Assembly: GCF_017377855.1 (NCBI RefSeq)
Contig: NZ_JAFREP010000019.1
Coordinates: 1-64,000, forward strand
Length of the DNA stretch: 64,000 nt
Reading direction: 5' to 3'
DNA from: Acanthopleuribacter pedis
GTDB taxonomy: Bacteria > Acidobacteriota > Holophagae > Acanthopleuribacterales > Acanthopleuribacteraceae
Shown: piece by piece, positions 17,831 to 27,292 of the stretch
Layout of the letters: the number at the start of each line of letters is the position of its first letter
Numbering within the stretch: position 1 is the stretch's first letter
Program-made: the position numbers and the translations under genes
Notes under the pieces: model-generated
Database searches by the model: none
What the model was told of the DNA's origin: nothing
What the model saw: the letters and a program-made list of their open reading frames with translations, nothing else

Positions 17831-20800
17831 CTAGTCATCGACCCGAACGTAGGTAAAGGCCGAAGCCCGGGCCAAGCCTTCACGCTGGGTTGCACCAAGC
17901 TCACGACCCAGTCGGGTTACATTGCGGTCATTGTGTTCATGCCAGACGCCGTCCCGCCGTGTTAACGCGGTGTAGTGGCCCGCGTTGGGATTATCGCCGT
18001 GGTGCTGCATCGCCCCGGCCAAACGGTAACGGATTCCGTTGACGGTGACTTCATTAGGGACCTGCACCCTGCGCCCATCTTTTACTTGCCCCCCACCTTC
18101 ACCATAAGTGGCGCGCTGCAACTGAATGTTTAAGACACGCGGACTGCCGACGTCGGTAGTTTCCTCGGCGCTGGAACGGTACACGGGGCCGTTGTCAACA
18201 TAGGTAAAGTCATCCATTCGTTGGGTAGCGAAGCGGCTCTCCAACATCGTCTGCAAATCCAATTCGCCTTCCGCGGGCAGACTGAGCCGCACTTGGTGCG
18301 CCACGCTGTTTTGCACGGTGTGATCCCCGTTGGTCAGCGGGGCATAGTCCCCTTCATTGGTCGCGCTCACCAGCGCACGATCACCGACCGGCCTGCGGGT
18401 CACGGTCACCTGCATGCCTTGCTCCCCAAAGGGATCAAACAGCGGCAACAATTGCTGGAACAAAATCTCGGCCGCATCGTGCTGGCGCGTTCTCAGATTG
18501 CCGGCCCCCTCGCCGACATCCTGAAACATACCCATGGTCTCCATTAATTCCAGCGAACGCGTTAGGTCAGCCGGGTCAACCAGCCGCCCCGCCTCAATGT
18601 TGGTCAAAATGCGGTGCATCCGTTCGCCCAGCTCGGCGATCTGCTCCCGCGGAAGGTCCGGCCGGACCCCGTGCAAAAGCGCAACCCGTTCCGCATCCAA
18701 CTGGAACAAAGCAATCATTTCGGGATCCATCGCCAACATGTTGAGGCCGGCATTAAAGAAACAACTGTTGCCGGTTACGTTGTCCAAGCCGCTGGGCGTG
18801 GTGCGGACGGTTGCATTGGCTTTCGGCACGGCGGTTTTGCCCGCCCCGGATACATCCTTCTGTTTGCTCAAGGGTGCCGTTCTGCCGGCGTTCTTTTTAC
18901 CGAAGGTCGGCAGCGCGGGAAAACGCTTCTTCTTCACCAAACTCATGCGTTCGCTTTGCTTGGGTTTAAAAATGCCCTCATGCTGGCGTTCCATAAAGGT
19001 GACAAACGCCTGTTTGGCCTTTTGTTCGTTTTTCTTCGGATCACTTTTGTAAGCTTCCATGGTTTTGAAGAAATCGGCGCTGTAATCGGTTGCCTTGGCA
19101 TCCTTCAACATCGCCTCGGCTTCTTTTCGGATCGAGGAGCCCGGGGTCCCGAGCTTTTTGAACATGCTTTTAAAGGTTCCCTCGTTTTCCTTCATATAGG
19201 TACCGAAGGCGTTAGGGCCGTCGGCTTTTTTGCTGTTAAACGCCTTTTTGACGTAGCTCAAGGTGTTGGTACCCATGAATTCGTACAAGGTCGATTTGGT
19301 TGTTTTGGCGGCGCTGACATTCACCCCGACCTGAACGCCACCACCGACAGGAACCAGGATCGTCGGCAATTGGCCGGACACCCCACCTGAACCTTGAACC
19401 CGCGCGTATTCCAGCTTGGGTCCGTTGGTATCCGCCTTAAATTGCAGGTTCACGGCCAAACCTGCTTTAAAACCGACATCCAAACCCTGCATATCACCCG
19501 GCGTCAATTTAAAGGCTTCCGCTTTGAAATCAGGTTTGAAATCGGCGAAATGTTCGTTGTGGGTCATGGCCTGCATGAACTGGCCAAAATCCTCGGACTG
19601 GATGAGCGCCTCCATCACCTGGGAGGCGGTGGCGTCCCCGCGCACCTCAAAGCCGATGGAATGGTACACCCCGTCATTGTCGGGGTTGATGTCGCCCTTA
19701 ACGATTTTGGTTTTCACCGTGACCTCGGCTTCAACCGCGCCAAATTTCAGGGTAAAAGAGCCGCCGACCTCCTCGGCGGTGCCGGTCGTGGAAAATTTGG
19801 CGGCCAGCAATTTGGCGGGATCAATCGGCAAGTCGGGGTTCATCAACTCGCGCCCGAAAAATTCCAATCGGGCCGCCGCACCGGGATCCAATTTGGCCAA
19901 AGTTTCACCCTGGGGAACCGTCGCCATCACCATCTCGGAAAGACGGGCAAAGGTGTGGGTGGTGCTGGTTACAAAGTCAGCCGTTGATTTGGCGCCGCGG
20001 GCACGCTCCATGGCTGCTTTCTCCAGGGCCTCCGGGGACTTTTTGGCGCTCGTGAAAAGGCGTCGATGGAGGGGCACCCGCGAGGGTTTGACCCGCCGCG
20101 CCGTATCCGCGTAGTGTCCAAACTCTTGTTCCAAATTTTTGACGGCGTACATCAGCGCAATCCTGGCGGCGTCCAAATCCGCTCGATCCACGGGTGTTTT
20201 GCTTTTGGCCACCTCAATGCGTTTTTGCAGCGCGTTTAACATCGCGTCGGCTTCTTTGCCCTGGAAACGGCGGCCGTGCATTTGCACGGCGTAATGCGCC
20301 TGTTTGGCGGATTCCGCCAATTGCGGTTCGGTCTCCAGTGCCTCCAACAACGGCAGGCTTTTGGAAAAGGTGGTGGTGGTTTTGGCGACGCTGCCTTTGA
20401 GAACCGCGTTCAAGATTTCCCCGGAAAGTTTGGCCCGCCCCTCCACGGCACGGGTCAAGATCACGTCAGGCGGGCGGCGACCTTGGACGTCGACCCGCTC
20501 CTGGGGATCGACAACACCCATCAACTGCAGCCGTTCATTGAAGCGACGGCGCGTCAGCGTGGATTCGGGTTTGGCTTTTTGGTCAACGGTTTTAAGGGCG
20601 ACATCAAGAAAAAAGGCGTCCACGCTCGGGAAAACCCGCGCCTTTTGGTAACCCACGGCGGCTTCGCCGCTTAAGTTAAACCCTTTAATCCCCAAACGCC
20701 CGAGCAAACCACCGGCCACCTTGCGTTGCTTTTCAACTTTGTGGTCGTCCCGCACGGTGGTGTTCTGATTGTATTCAATGCTAAAACCACCCTCGGCGGC

Positions 20801-21907
20801 GTTCACATTAAACACACCCAGTCCGACCTTGCCCTCCACCCGCACTTTGAGCGAGGAACCGTCGCCGGGGTTACGGAAATCGGGATTGAGGGTTTTGAGT
20901 TCGGTAATTTTGGCTTCAACGGCACGGTTGCGGGCGGCCTGGGTCACTTGGTCCTTCATCCCCGTCAAGGTTTCCCGCAAAAAGGCGTCCTTGGGATCCT
21001 TGAGTCGGCCGATTTGATCATCGAGGATACCGCGCATCTGATCAAAAGCGGCGAGGGCGTCCTCGAGCCGGGTCGTATCACCGCTCACCAGCGCTTTCAG
21101 CGGCGCCAGATCCGTTTTGGCCAGTTGCTTATCGGCGGGTACTTTTTCCAACAAGGACAAGGTCACGGAGGCGGCGATACCGACGTCGGCCATCTCAACC
21201 GGGCCGCTCACCAAGGATTGCGCATAATGCTCCATCACATTGGCGGGCCACTTATCGATTTCAAAATCTGCCAAACGGTCCATGGCGTGTTCAACGGCGC
21301 GCAACTCGGTCGGGGACAAAGGCATGTTGTCCATCATGGCTTCTTGGAGGAAGGGCGTTTTACCAATAATGCCCAGCACCGTGGTGCTGAAATTACCGCT
21401 CCCTTCCCATCGTTTCATGACCGATTCGGGAATAACCCCGGAATTTTTCAAGGTATCGAAGCTGCGTTCAAAGTGGCGAAACTGGGCATCCCCATGTTGC
21501 AAAACCTCGTTAATGGCTTTGGCGGTGAGGGGGCTCCCGCTTTCCAAGGCCAAATCGAGGCCGTGCTCCAAGATGAGGGTTTTGGCCTGGGATTCGCCGT
21601 AATAACCCCGCAAACTGTCGATGAAGTGGCCCATGGTGGTGCGGTTTTCCCCGGCATCCGGGGCGGTATTGCGGGTGCGAATCATGTTCGCCATCCCATC
21701 GACGAAATCGGTGATCCCGTATTTCGCCGCGGTGACACTGCGCCCCAACCACTGGCCGACCGCCGATTCACCCACCTCAAGCTGGATGCCCCCGTTTCCT
21801 CGGCCGGCCACCGACTTCAGGGTGACCTTGGTATCAAAACTACTGCCTTTGGCACGGTACGCGGCAATCGCATCAGCATGACGACCCGTCGTTGGTAATC
21901 CTTGCAT
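17831..21907 (-). CDS. Large putative effector with C-terminal ubiquitin-specific protease (C19) domain
   Basis: This 1358-residue protein has no signal peptide. Its last 315 residues carry both boxes of eukaryotic USP deubiquitinases. The Cys box, LDNVTGNSCFFNAGLNML, holds the putative nucleophile Cys1049. The His box has NAGHYTALTRR with His1311, followed by W and HNDRNV with Asp1327. Spacing and order match peptidase family C19. The first 1000 residues are unfamiliar: an alpha-helical N-terminal third, then Gly/Val-rich probable beta segments (for example GKVGLGVFNVNA and GGGVQVGVNVSAAK). A Lys-rich stretch precedes the USP domain. The ATG start at 21907 has a GAGGGA site. Two CesT-like chaperone genes are divergent, 206 bp away, so type III secretion into a eukaryotic cell is inferred. 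Activity on ubiquitin is predicted from motifs only. Confidence 0.85.
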   Translation of the reverse strand: MQGLPTTGRHADAIAAYRAKGSSFDTKVTLKSVAGRGNGGIQLEVGESAVGQWLGRSVTAAKYGITDFVDGMANMIRTRNTAPDAGENRTTMGHFIDSLRGYYGESQAKTLILEHGLDLALESGSPLTAKAINEVLQHGDAQFRHFERSFDTLKNSGVIPESVMKRWEGSGNFSTTVLGIIGKTPFLQEAMMDNMPLSPTELRAVEHAMDRLADFEIDKWPANVMEHYAQSLVSGPVEMADVGIAASVTLSLLEKVPADKQLAKTDLAPLKALVSGDTTRLEDALAAFDQMRGILDDQIGRLKDPKDAFLRETLTGMKDQVTQAARNRAVEAKITELKTLNPDFRNPGDGSSLKVRVEGKVGLGVFNVNAAEGGFSIEYNQNTTVRDDHKVEKQRKVAGGLLGRLGIKGFNLSGEAAVGYQKARVFPSVDAFFLDVALKTVDQKAKPESTLTRRRFNERLQLMGVVDPQERVDVQGRRPPDVILTRAVEGRAKLSGEILNAVLKGSVAKTTTTFSKSLPLLEALETEPQLAESAKQAHYAVQMHGRRFQGKEADAMLNALQKRIEVAKSKTPVDRADLDAARIALMYAVKNLEQEFGHYADTARRVKPSRVPLHRRLFTSAKKSPEALEKAAMERARGAKSTADFVTSTTHTFARLSEMVMATVPQGETLAKLDPGAAARLEFFGRELMNPDLPIDPAKLLAAKFSTTGTAEEVGGSFTLKFGAVEAEVTVKTKIVKGDINPDNDGVYHSIGFEVRGDATASQVMEALIQSEDFGQFMQAMTHNEHFADFKPDFKAEAFKLTPGDMQGLDVGFKAGLAVNLQFKADTNGPKLEYARVQGSGGVSGQLPTILVPVGGGVQVGVNVSAAKTTKSTLYEFMGTNTLSYVKKAFNSKKADGPNAFGTYMKENEGTFKSMFKKLGTPGSSIRKEAEAMLKDAKATDYSADFFKTMEAYKSDPKKNEQKAKQAFVTFMERQHEGIFKPKQSERMSLVKKKRFPALPTFGKKNAGRTAPLSKQKDVSGAGKTAVPKANATVRTTPSGLDNVTGNSCFFNAGLNMLAMDPEMIALFQLDAERVALLHGVRPDLPREQIAELGERMHRILTNIEAGRLVDPADLTRSLELMETMGMFQDVGEGAGNLRTRQHDAAEILFQQLLPLFDPFGEQGMQVTVTRRPVGDRALVSATNEGDYAPLTNGDHTVQNSVAHQVRLSLPAEGELDLQTMLESRFATQRMDDFTYVDNGPVYRSSAEETTDVGSPRVLNIQLQRATYGEGGGQVKDGRRVQVPNEVTVNGIRYRLAGAMQHHGDNPNAGHYTALTRRDGVWHEHNDRNVTRLGRELGATQREGLARASAFTYVRVDD

Positions 21908-22026
21908 ATCATTCCCTCGTCTGAACTTTTATGATTTGGAACCCCGTCCGACCGTATAGGGAAGGTCGTAACCGGCTCTGGACTTTGGGCTCTGTTCACC
22001 AACACGCATGGAAATGAAGACTTGAC

Positions 22027-22046
22027 GAAAAAAATGATTTTTTTTC
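22027..22046. promoter_or_regulatory. A/T palindrome in the effector-chaperone divergent promoter region
   Basis: GAAAAAAA-TGA-TTTTTTTTC forms a near-perfect inverted repeat midway between the divergent start codons at 21907 and 22114. It could be an UP-like element or a regulator site shared by both promoters. No -35/-10 pair was found with confidence. Confidence 0.3.
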
Positions 22047-22113
22047 ATGAAATTCGACCAAAACCTGGCACCGGCCCGTGTAACAGGTAAGCCATCGTTT
22101 CAAGGAGTCACCG

Positions 22114-22674
22114 TTGGAAGCATCCACCCTTGCCCCACCCTGCGACAATTTGCCCCAGTTACTCGACGCCTTTTGCCGTCACTTCCGGTTGAACCCGATC
22201 CCGGTGAAGGATCGCAACCGCGCCTGCCTCATTTTTGACAACCGCCTCGCGGTCACCATTGCGGAACGGCCCGGACGCCGCGACATCATTCTGTTTTGCG
22301 ATGTGGCGACGGTCCCAACGGATCGTCCCGAAATTACAGCCCTGTTGCTGGCCGCCAACGAGGGAACGGTTCCCATGGATGGACCGGATCGTGTGCCGGT
22401 ATTTCCGGCGGCCTTTGCCTTAAACCCGGACACCGGCAGCATCGTCCTGCGCGACCAACGGCCCCTGGCCACCCTTACCGCGCTGCGCTTCAGCGATTGG
22501 CTGGACGCTTTTGTCTCACTGGCCACCTGCTGGCAAGACGCCGTCACCGCCGATGTACCAACCCGGCAAGACACCGCGCTCGAGGCGCCGCGGCCGTCGG
22601 AACCGGCGGAACCACGCCCCCAAGCGGCGACGCCCGCTGCCCAACTGCCACGTAACAACTGGCGCCGCTGCTAA
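22114..22674 (+). CDS. CesT/Tir-type secretion chaperone-like protein 1
   Basis: This small acidic protein of 186 residues fits the type III class I chaperone family (CesT/SycE type, PF05932) in size and pattern. An N-terminal helix (LPQLLDAFCRHFRLNPIP) is followed by strands ACLIFDNRLAVTIAE and DIILFCDVATVP. A helix with LLLAANEG comes next, then the FALNPDTGSIVLRDQRPL strand pair and a last helix (FSDWLDAFVSLATCWQD). The C-terminal 45 residues are Pro/Ala-rich and probably disordered. The start is TTG at 22114 with AAGGAG 6 nt upstream. Class I chaperones form dimers that bind the N-terminal region of one effector and keep it ready for secretion. The likely client is the divergent 1358-residue protein. 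The second chaperone gene follows 22 bp later. Confidence 0.7.
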   Translation: MEASTLAPPCDNLPQLLDAFCRHFRLNPIPVKDRNRACLIFDNRLAVTIAERPGRRDIILFCDVATVPTDRPEITALLLAANEGTVPMDGPDRVPVFPAAFALNPDTGSIVLRDQRPLATLTALRFSDWLDAFVSLATCWQDAVTADVPTRQDTALEAPRPSEPAEPRPQAATPAAQLPRNNWRRC

Positions 22675-22696
22675 TTGAATACCGAGGAGCTTGCTC

Positions 22697-23098
22697 ATGT
22701 CGACCCGATCTCGTTTACCCGAACTGCTCGAAACCTTTACCCGCCAACTCAATCTGCCGCCCGTGCCGGTACGCTCGGCAAGCGACGGGGTAATCCTCGC
22801 CGTGGGCAACGATGTACAGATCAGTCTGCGCGAACAGCCGGGCCGCGACGCCCTGTTCCTGCGTGCCGAGGTGGCCGCGGTTCCCAAAAGGAGGCGCCAA
22901 TCCATCCTTAAAACCTTGTTGGCCGACAACCTTTTCCCAGAAAATTTGGATGCCGCCTACGGGCTTTCACCGGACCAAACGACCATCATTCTGCAGGCTG
23001 TCGCCGAGGGGCCGATGCTGGAGGAAACCGGCCTGTTCCCCGTCCTCTCGCAATTCGAAGCCATGGTTTCCACCAAACGCGCGACGCTGACCGAATAA
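22697..23098 (+). CDS. CesT/Tir-type secretion chaperone-like protein 2
   Basis: This 133-residue protein has the same layout as its upstream neighbour. A helix (LPELLETFTRQLNLPPVPVR) and strands (GVILAVGNDVQISLRE, ALFLRAEVAAVP) are followed by a helix ending LLADNLF. Then come the YGLSPDQTTIILQAVAEG strand pair and a final helix (VLSQFEAMVS). This matches the CesT fold, without the Pro-rich tail of protein 1. The start is ATG at 22697, with GAGGAG 7 nt upstream; TTG at 22691 is too close to that site. The two genes form an operon ended by the hairpin at 23253. Two chaperones beside one effector suggests either a heterodimer or a second unlinked client. Confidence 0.65.
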   Translation: MSTRSRLPELLETFTRQLNLPPVPVRSASDGVILAVGNDVQISLREQPGRDALFLRAEVAAVPKRRRQSILKTLLADNLFPENLDAAYGLSPDQTTIILQAVAEGPMLEETGLFPVLSQFEAMVSTKRATLTE

Positions 23099-23748
23099 TC
23101 GTTTGACCCGGTTCCACGGTAAATAAACGTCTTATCGCCCCCGAAGTGTAAGCCGCACCACATTTTTTTGAGATTTTCAGACAATCGGGGTTTTGGCAGC
23201 GTGTATGTCATAAAGCCTGTTTTGCGCGATTTTGACACAAATCAGGCACAAGCCCCGGGTTGATTCCCGGGGCGGTCTTTTCACCACCCATAAGGAACCC
23301 ATGGTTCGGCTGTTGGAACACGGGCAGGGCGGCGCCGCCGCAAAACCCTCGCCCGCTCAACCCGAACCCGCGCGGGCGATGCAGCATCGTGCGCCACGCG
23401 TCATCCAGCTTTGTCTCATTGTAGAAAAAGCACCAAGGGAAGGATGACCGATTAAGGCTGGGCCCGCCAGGCCGAGCATGGGCGCAGGACGAGCCGATCA
23501 TCAACCCGCCGAACGGGTTGGCCGCGGACAGGAAAAGGGCTTGCCTCGTGCAATCCCTCTTTGAAGCCATGCAAAACACCGTTGGTCCCCGTCGATGGCT
23601 TGTGCGCCGGCCCGTGGATTCGGTTCGGCTCCGCCACGGACGAGGTGCGAAACCCGGCTCACCGCCACGTTTCGTCCCGCTTGGTACGCCTTATTTCAAG
23701 GGTATGCGAATTCAATTCACTTTTTATTGATACACCATGGAGACGCGA
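23099..23748. other. Intergenic region before the NRPS locus
   Basis: This 650-bp stretch has no supportable gene. Short open frames on both strands lack start signals and recognisable sequence. It contains the terminator at 23253-23281 and presumably the promoter of the A-PCP-AOS gene. Confidence 0.5.
23253..23281 (+). terminator. Terminator after the chaperone operon
   Basis: The perfect stem CCCCGGG/CCCGGGG (23253-23259 and 23266-23272) has a 6-nt loop and is followed by CGGTCTTTT. Confidence 0.65.
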
Positions 23749-26700
23749 ATGAACGAACCATCACGTCACTCGGCGGAAACGCCGAATACGATCATTGCAC
23801 GCATTGAACATCAAACACGAAACCATGCTTGCAAAACAGCCGTCATCGACGGCGAAACACGCATTTCTTACGATCAACTTTGGGCCCGCGCGGGGGCCGT
23901 GGCCCACGAATTAAGGCGCCGCGGCATTCAACCCGGCGCCCTGGTTGGGGTGTGCATGCATCGCACCTGGGACCTCATCGCAACCCTGTGCGGCGTGTTG
24001 CGGGCGGGATGCGCCTATGTCCCACTCGACCCGGCTTATCCACGCGAACGGGTGCGTTACATGCTTGAACACGCCCGCGCTTCAGCGGTCTGTGTGGGAG
24101 ACCAAACCACCGCCGACCTGTGCGCCGGCGCCGCGGGATGCATCACCACCGATGCCGGCCCGGCAGGAGACGGCGGCCCCCTGCCAGGACCGGCACCCAA
24201 TGACCCAGCCTACGTCATTTACACCTCGGGTTCGACTGGTAAACCCAAAGGCGTGGTGGTCGAACACCAACAGGTGGTTGCCATGAGCCATGCTCTGGAC
24301 CTTCTCATCGATCAACAGGAACGCGACGGCATGCTGGCCGCGGCCTCGGTCTGTTTTGACACCTCGGTGATGGAAACCCTGGGCATTTTGTCGCTCGGTG
24401 GAACAATGATTCTCGCCGAAAACGCCCTGGCCCTACCCACGCTTCCCGCCGCCGATCAGGTGAAGGCTTGCGTGATGGTGCCCTCCGCCATGCAGGCTTT
24501 GCTGCGAACCCATCGCCTGCCCCAAAATATCCGTTGCGTGCTGTTTGGCGGCGAAGCCTTGAAACCGGCGCTGGTGCGGCAGATCCACGCGCTCCCGCAA
24601 CAACCGCGCGTGGTCAACTGTTACGGTCCAACCGAGGACACCGTGTTTTCAACCACCGCGCGGGTCCCGGTCGGCGCCAAAGTCGTCACCATCGGCACCT
24701 CGGTGCCCGGATCGCGGGCCTACATTTTGGACGAAAACCAGGCACCGGTTCCCGTTGGCCAACCCGGCGAGCTTTACCTCGCCGGTACCAAGCTGGCACG
24801 CGGGTACTTGCACGATCCCGCCCAAACCGCCGCGCGTTTTGTGACCACCACCCACGAAACCATTCCCGAAACCCGCCTGTACCGCACCGGCGACCTCTGT
24901 CAATGGTTGGCGAACGGGGAAATCGCGTTCCTGGGTCGGGTCGATCAACAGGTCAAAATTCGTGGCTACCGCATTGAGCTGGGCGAGGTGGAAACCACCT
25001 TGGAGAGGATGCCGGGCGTGGATGCCGCGGCGGCGGCGGCCTTGGACGGCGGCGTGGGCCAAAAACTGTTAACGGTTTATGTGGTCTGCCGGGATCAAAC
25101 GATTACGGCCGAACGGGTCAAACATTATTTGGCCCAACGTCTGCCGAGCTACATGGTGCCCAAACTGGTGATGCAGCTCGACAGCTTGCCGCTCCTCCCC
25201 AACGACAAACTGGATCGCAAACGGCTGCCCGATCTCAACCAAGTGCGTGCCGCCTCGGCGGCAATGGCCGCGGCCGAAAAAACGGAACCCCACCCGTGGC
25301 TCGGTTTGGTTCAAAGCACCGTGGCCGAACTCTTAAACATCAAGGACGCGGCCGTCATTTCACCCGACCAATCCTTTGACAGCTTGGGGCTGGACTCGTT
25401 GACCATCCCGGAATTAAGCAGCCGATTAACCCGTGCATTGGGTCGCAAACTCCCCTACGAGGCGATTTTCAAACATCCCACGCCTAAGGCACTGGCTCAT
25501 TTCATCCAACACCACGAGGCGGGCGGCGAAGTTCACCCATACACGCCGATCACCGGCCAAGTAGCGTCCAATACTTTGGCCGACTTCCAAGGCCATATTC
25601 AATCCAGCCACCCCACCTTCCAAGCCGCCAAGGTGAATGCTTGGTCGGCGACCGATAAAGCCAAACTGGTGGGTGAAGTTCTGAAGATGGTCAATGATCG
25701 ACGCCGCAATCCCTACAGCAAGGTGATTCGCACCGGCAGTGCCGGCCGCGGCACGGTCTCAGACGCCTACACGTCGGAGGAGCGCGAGGCGGTGATTTGG
25801 ACAACCAACCTCTACCTAGGCATGAACCGCGATCAAACCGTGATCAACGAGGCCCGGACGGCGCTGGAACAATTCGGCACGGGGATGGGCACCTCGGCGG
25901 CGGCCTCGGGCATGACGGACCTACACCTGGCATTTGAGAACGAATTTGCTGAACTAACCGGCAAACCCAGCGCCTGTCTGTTCCCGACCGGATACACCGC
26001 CAACGTCGGGGTTATCGCGGGTTTGCTCGGCAAAAACGACGTGGTGGTGCTGGACCAGCTCTGCCACGCCTCCATTGTCGACGGGGCCAGACTTTGCGGC
26101 GCCACCGTGCGTACCTTCAAACACAACGACCCCGCCGATTTGGCCGCCGTCCTCGAATCGGAAGTATCTCCCTACCGCACCGTGCTGGTCGTGTTTGAGG
26201 GCGTCTACAGCATGGGCGAAGGCGCCGCGCCGGTGGCGGAACTCGTCCACACGGCCAAACACTACGGCGCGCTGGTTTTGGTGGACGAGGCACACTCGTT
26301 TGGTTTTTACGGGGAACGCGGCGCCGGTATTTGCGCGGCGCAAGGCGTCACCGAGCAGGTCGATTTCATCATGACCACGCTCAGCAAAGCCTTGGGCAGC
26401 TTGGGTGGCGTGATCGCGGCGAGCCGGGAACACGTCGACCTGCTCAAATCGGCCTCGCGGGCCTACATTTTCCAAGCCTCGGTCAGCCCGGCGGATATGG
26501 CCGCGGCCCTCACCGCGCTGCGCCGACTCAGCAGCGACGACACCCCGCGCGAACGCCTGTGGGACACGACCCGCTACATGCGTCGGCGGTTTAGCGAGGC
26601 CGGTTATGATTTGGGAACCGGTGACGGACCCATCGTTACCCCGCACTTCGGCGACAAGGACAAACTTTACGGCCTGGTGCAAGGAATGTTCGAACGCGGG

Positions 26701-27249
26701 GTGCAAACCTCGGCGGTGACCTATCCCATCGTCGAAAGCGGGCGCGGGCGTTTGCGGCTCATTTGCTCAGCGGCCCATACCCGCGAGGACGTGGACAAAA
26801 CCTTGGCCGCGCTCCAAGATGCCGAACGGGAGTACGACCAACGCCAACGGGTGGAACAACCAAGTGAGGAACACGACATTGGCGACCTGGGCCGGATCGA
26901 AGATTGGGCCACGGCTTTAGCCACCTACGTGCGCGACCTGATGCAGGAAGGCGCCCCACCCATCCCGAACCTGGCGGTCACCATCGCCATGCCGGGCGAA
27001 CAAGCACCGGTTTCTTTTTTAATCCAAGACCAAGACATCAGCCTGGGCACGCTAGACCGGCCGGAGGTGCCGACCTGCACCCTGCGGCTCACCCAAGCCA
27101 ATGCGGTCACGGCGCTTTGCGATTTTGACGTGCAAGGGTTGTTGCAACAGATTTGCGACGGTTCTTGCGTGCTAAGCGGCGCGGTGGAACCCTTTGTGTG
27201 GCTGATGGGCCGTTTGGTCGACTGCAACCAAACCAAACAAACCGTGTAG
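23749..27249 (+). CDS. NRPS A-PCP-alpha-oxoamine synthase fusion enzyme
   Basis: This enzyme of about 1166 residues has four parts. The adenylation domain (about 15-510) has YTSGSTGKPKG, NCYGPTE, YRTGDL and the catalytic Lys in NDKLDRK. By alignment with GrsA I read a specificity code of DTMMLGCVFK, which matches no standard code I know. The carrier domain (about 515-590) has the phosphopantetheine Ser550 in GLDSLT. The PLP-dependent alpha-oxoamine synthase domain (about 630-1020; KBL/SPT/AONS family) has LDQLCHASIVDG, VDEAHSFG and the PLP Lys880 in TTLSKALGS. A C-terminal 150 residues weakly resemble an SCP2-like fold. The A-PCP would load an amino acid, and the AOS would condense it with a second amino acid, with loss of CO2, to an alpha-aminoketone. 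ATG at 23749 has GGAG 6 nt upstream; ATG at 23737 does not. Confidence 0.88.
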   Translation: MNEPSRHSAETPNTIIARIEHQTRNHACKTAVIDGETRISYDQLWARAGAVAHELRRRGIQPGALVGVCMHRTWDLIATLCGVLRAGCAYVPLDPAYPRERVRYMLEHARASAVCVGDQTTADLCAGAAGCITTDAGPAGDGGPLPGPAPNDPAYVIYTSGSTGKPKGVVVEHQQVVAMSHALDLLIDQQERDGMLAAASVCFDTSVMETLGILSLGGTMILAENALALPTLPAADQVKACVMVPSAMQALLRTHRLPQNIRCVLFGGEALKPALVRQIHALPQQPRVVNCYGPTEDTVFSTTARVPVGAKVVTIGTSVPGSRAYILDENQAPVPVGQPGELYLAGTKLARGYLHDPAQTAARFVTTTHETIPETRLYRTGDLCQWLANGEIAFLGRVDQQVKIRGYRIELGEVETTLERMPGVDAAAAAALDGGVGQKLLTVYVVCRDQTITAERVKHYLAQRLPSYMVPKLVMQLDSLPLLPNDKLDRKRLPDLNQVRAASAAMAAAEKTEPHPWLGLVQSTVAELLNIKDAAVISPDQSFDSLGLDSLTIPELSSRLTRALGRKLPYEAIFKHPTPKALAHFIQHHEAGGEVHPYTPITGQVASNTLADFQGHIQSSHPTFQAAKVNAWSATDKAKLVGEVLKMVNDRRRNPYSKVIRTGSAGRGTVSDAYTSEEREAVIWTTNLYLGMNRDQTVINEARTALEQFGTGMGTSAAASGMTDLHLAFENEFAELTGKPSACLFPTGYTANVGVIAGLLGKNDVVVLDQLCHASIVDGARLCGATVRTFKHNDPADLAAVLESEVSPYRTVLVVFEGVYSMGEGAAPVAELVHTAKHYGALVLVDEAHSFGFYGERGAGICAAQGVTEQVDFIMTTLSKALGSLGGVIAASREHVDLLKSASRAYIFQASVSPADMAAALTALRRLSSDDTPRERLWDTTRYMRRRFSEAGYDLGTGDGPIVTPHFGDKDKLYGLVQGMFERGVQTSAVTYPIVESGRGRLRLICSAAHTREDVDKTLAALQDAEREYDQRQRVEQPSEEHDIGDLGRIEDWATALATYVRDLMQEGAPPIPNLAVTIAMPGEQAPVSFLIQDQDISLGTLDRPEVPTCTLRLTQANAVTALCDFDVQGLLQQICDGSCVLSGAVEPFVWLMGRLVDCNQTKQTV

Positions 27250-27250
27250 A

Positions 27251-27292
27251 TCCAAAGGTGCGGAGGCCGGCCCACGGCCTCCGCAATCTTTG
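27251..27292 (+). terminator. Long hairpin after the A-PCP-AOS gene
   Basis: TGCGGAGGCCG (27259-27269) pairs perfectly with CGGCCTCCGCA (27275-27285). Flanking TCCAAAG/CTTTGGA extends the stem after a small bulge. It starts 2 bp after the stop codon. There is no strong T-run, so it may terminate or stabilise the mRNA. Confidence 0.65.

Noticed and set aside
20726..21898. 390-codon plus-strand open frame
   Set aside because: Antisense to the N-terminal part of the USP-domain protein; low-complexity Gly/Phe/His-rich sequence.
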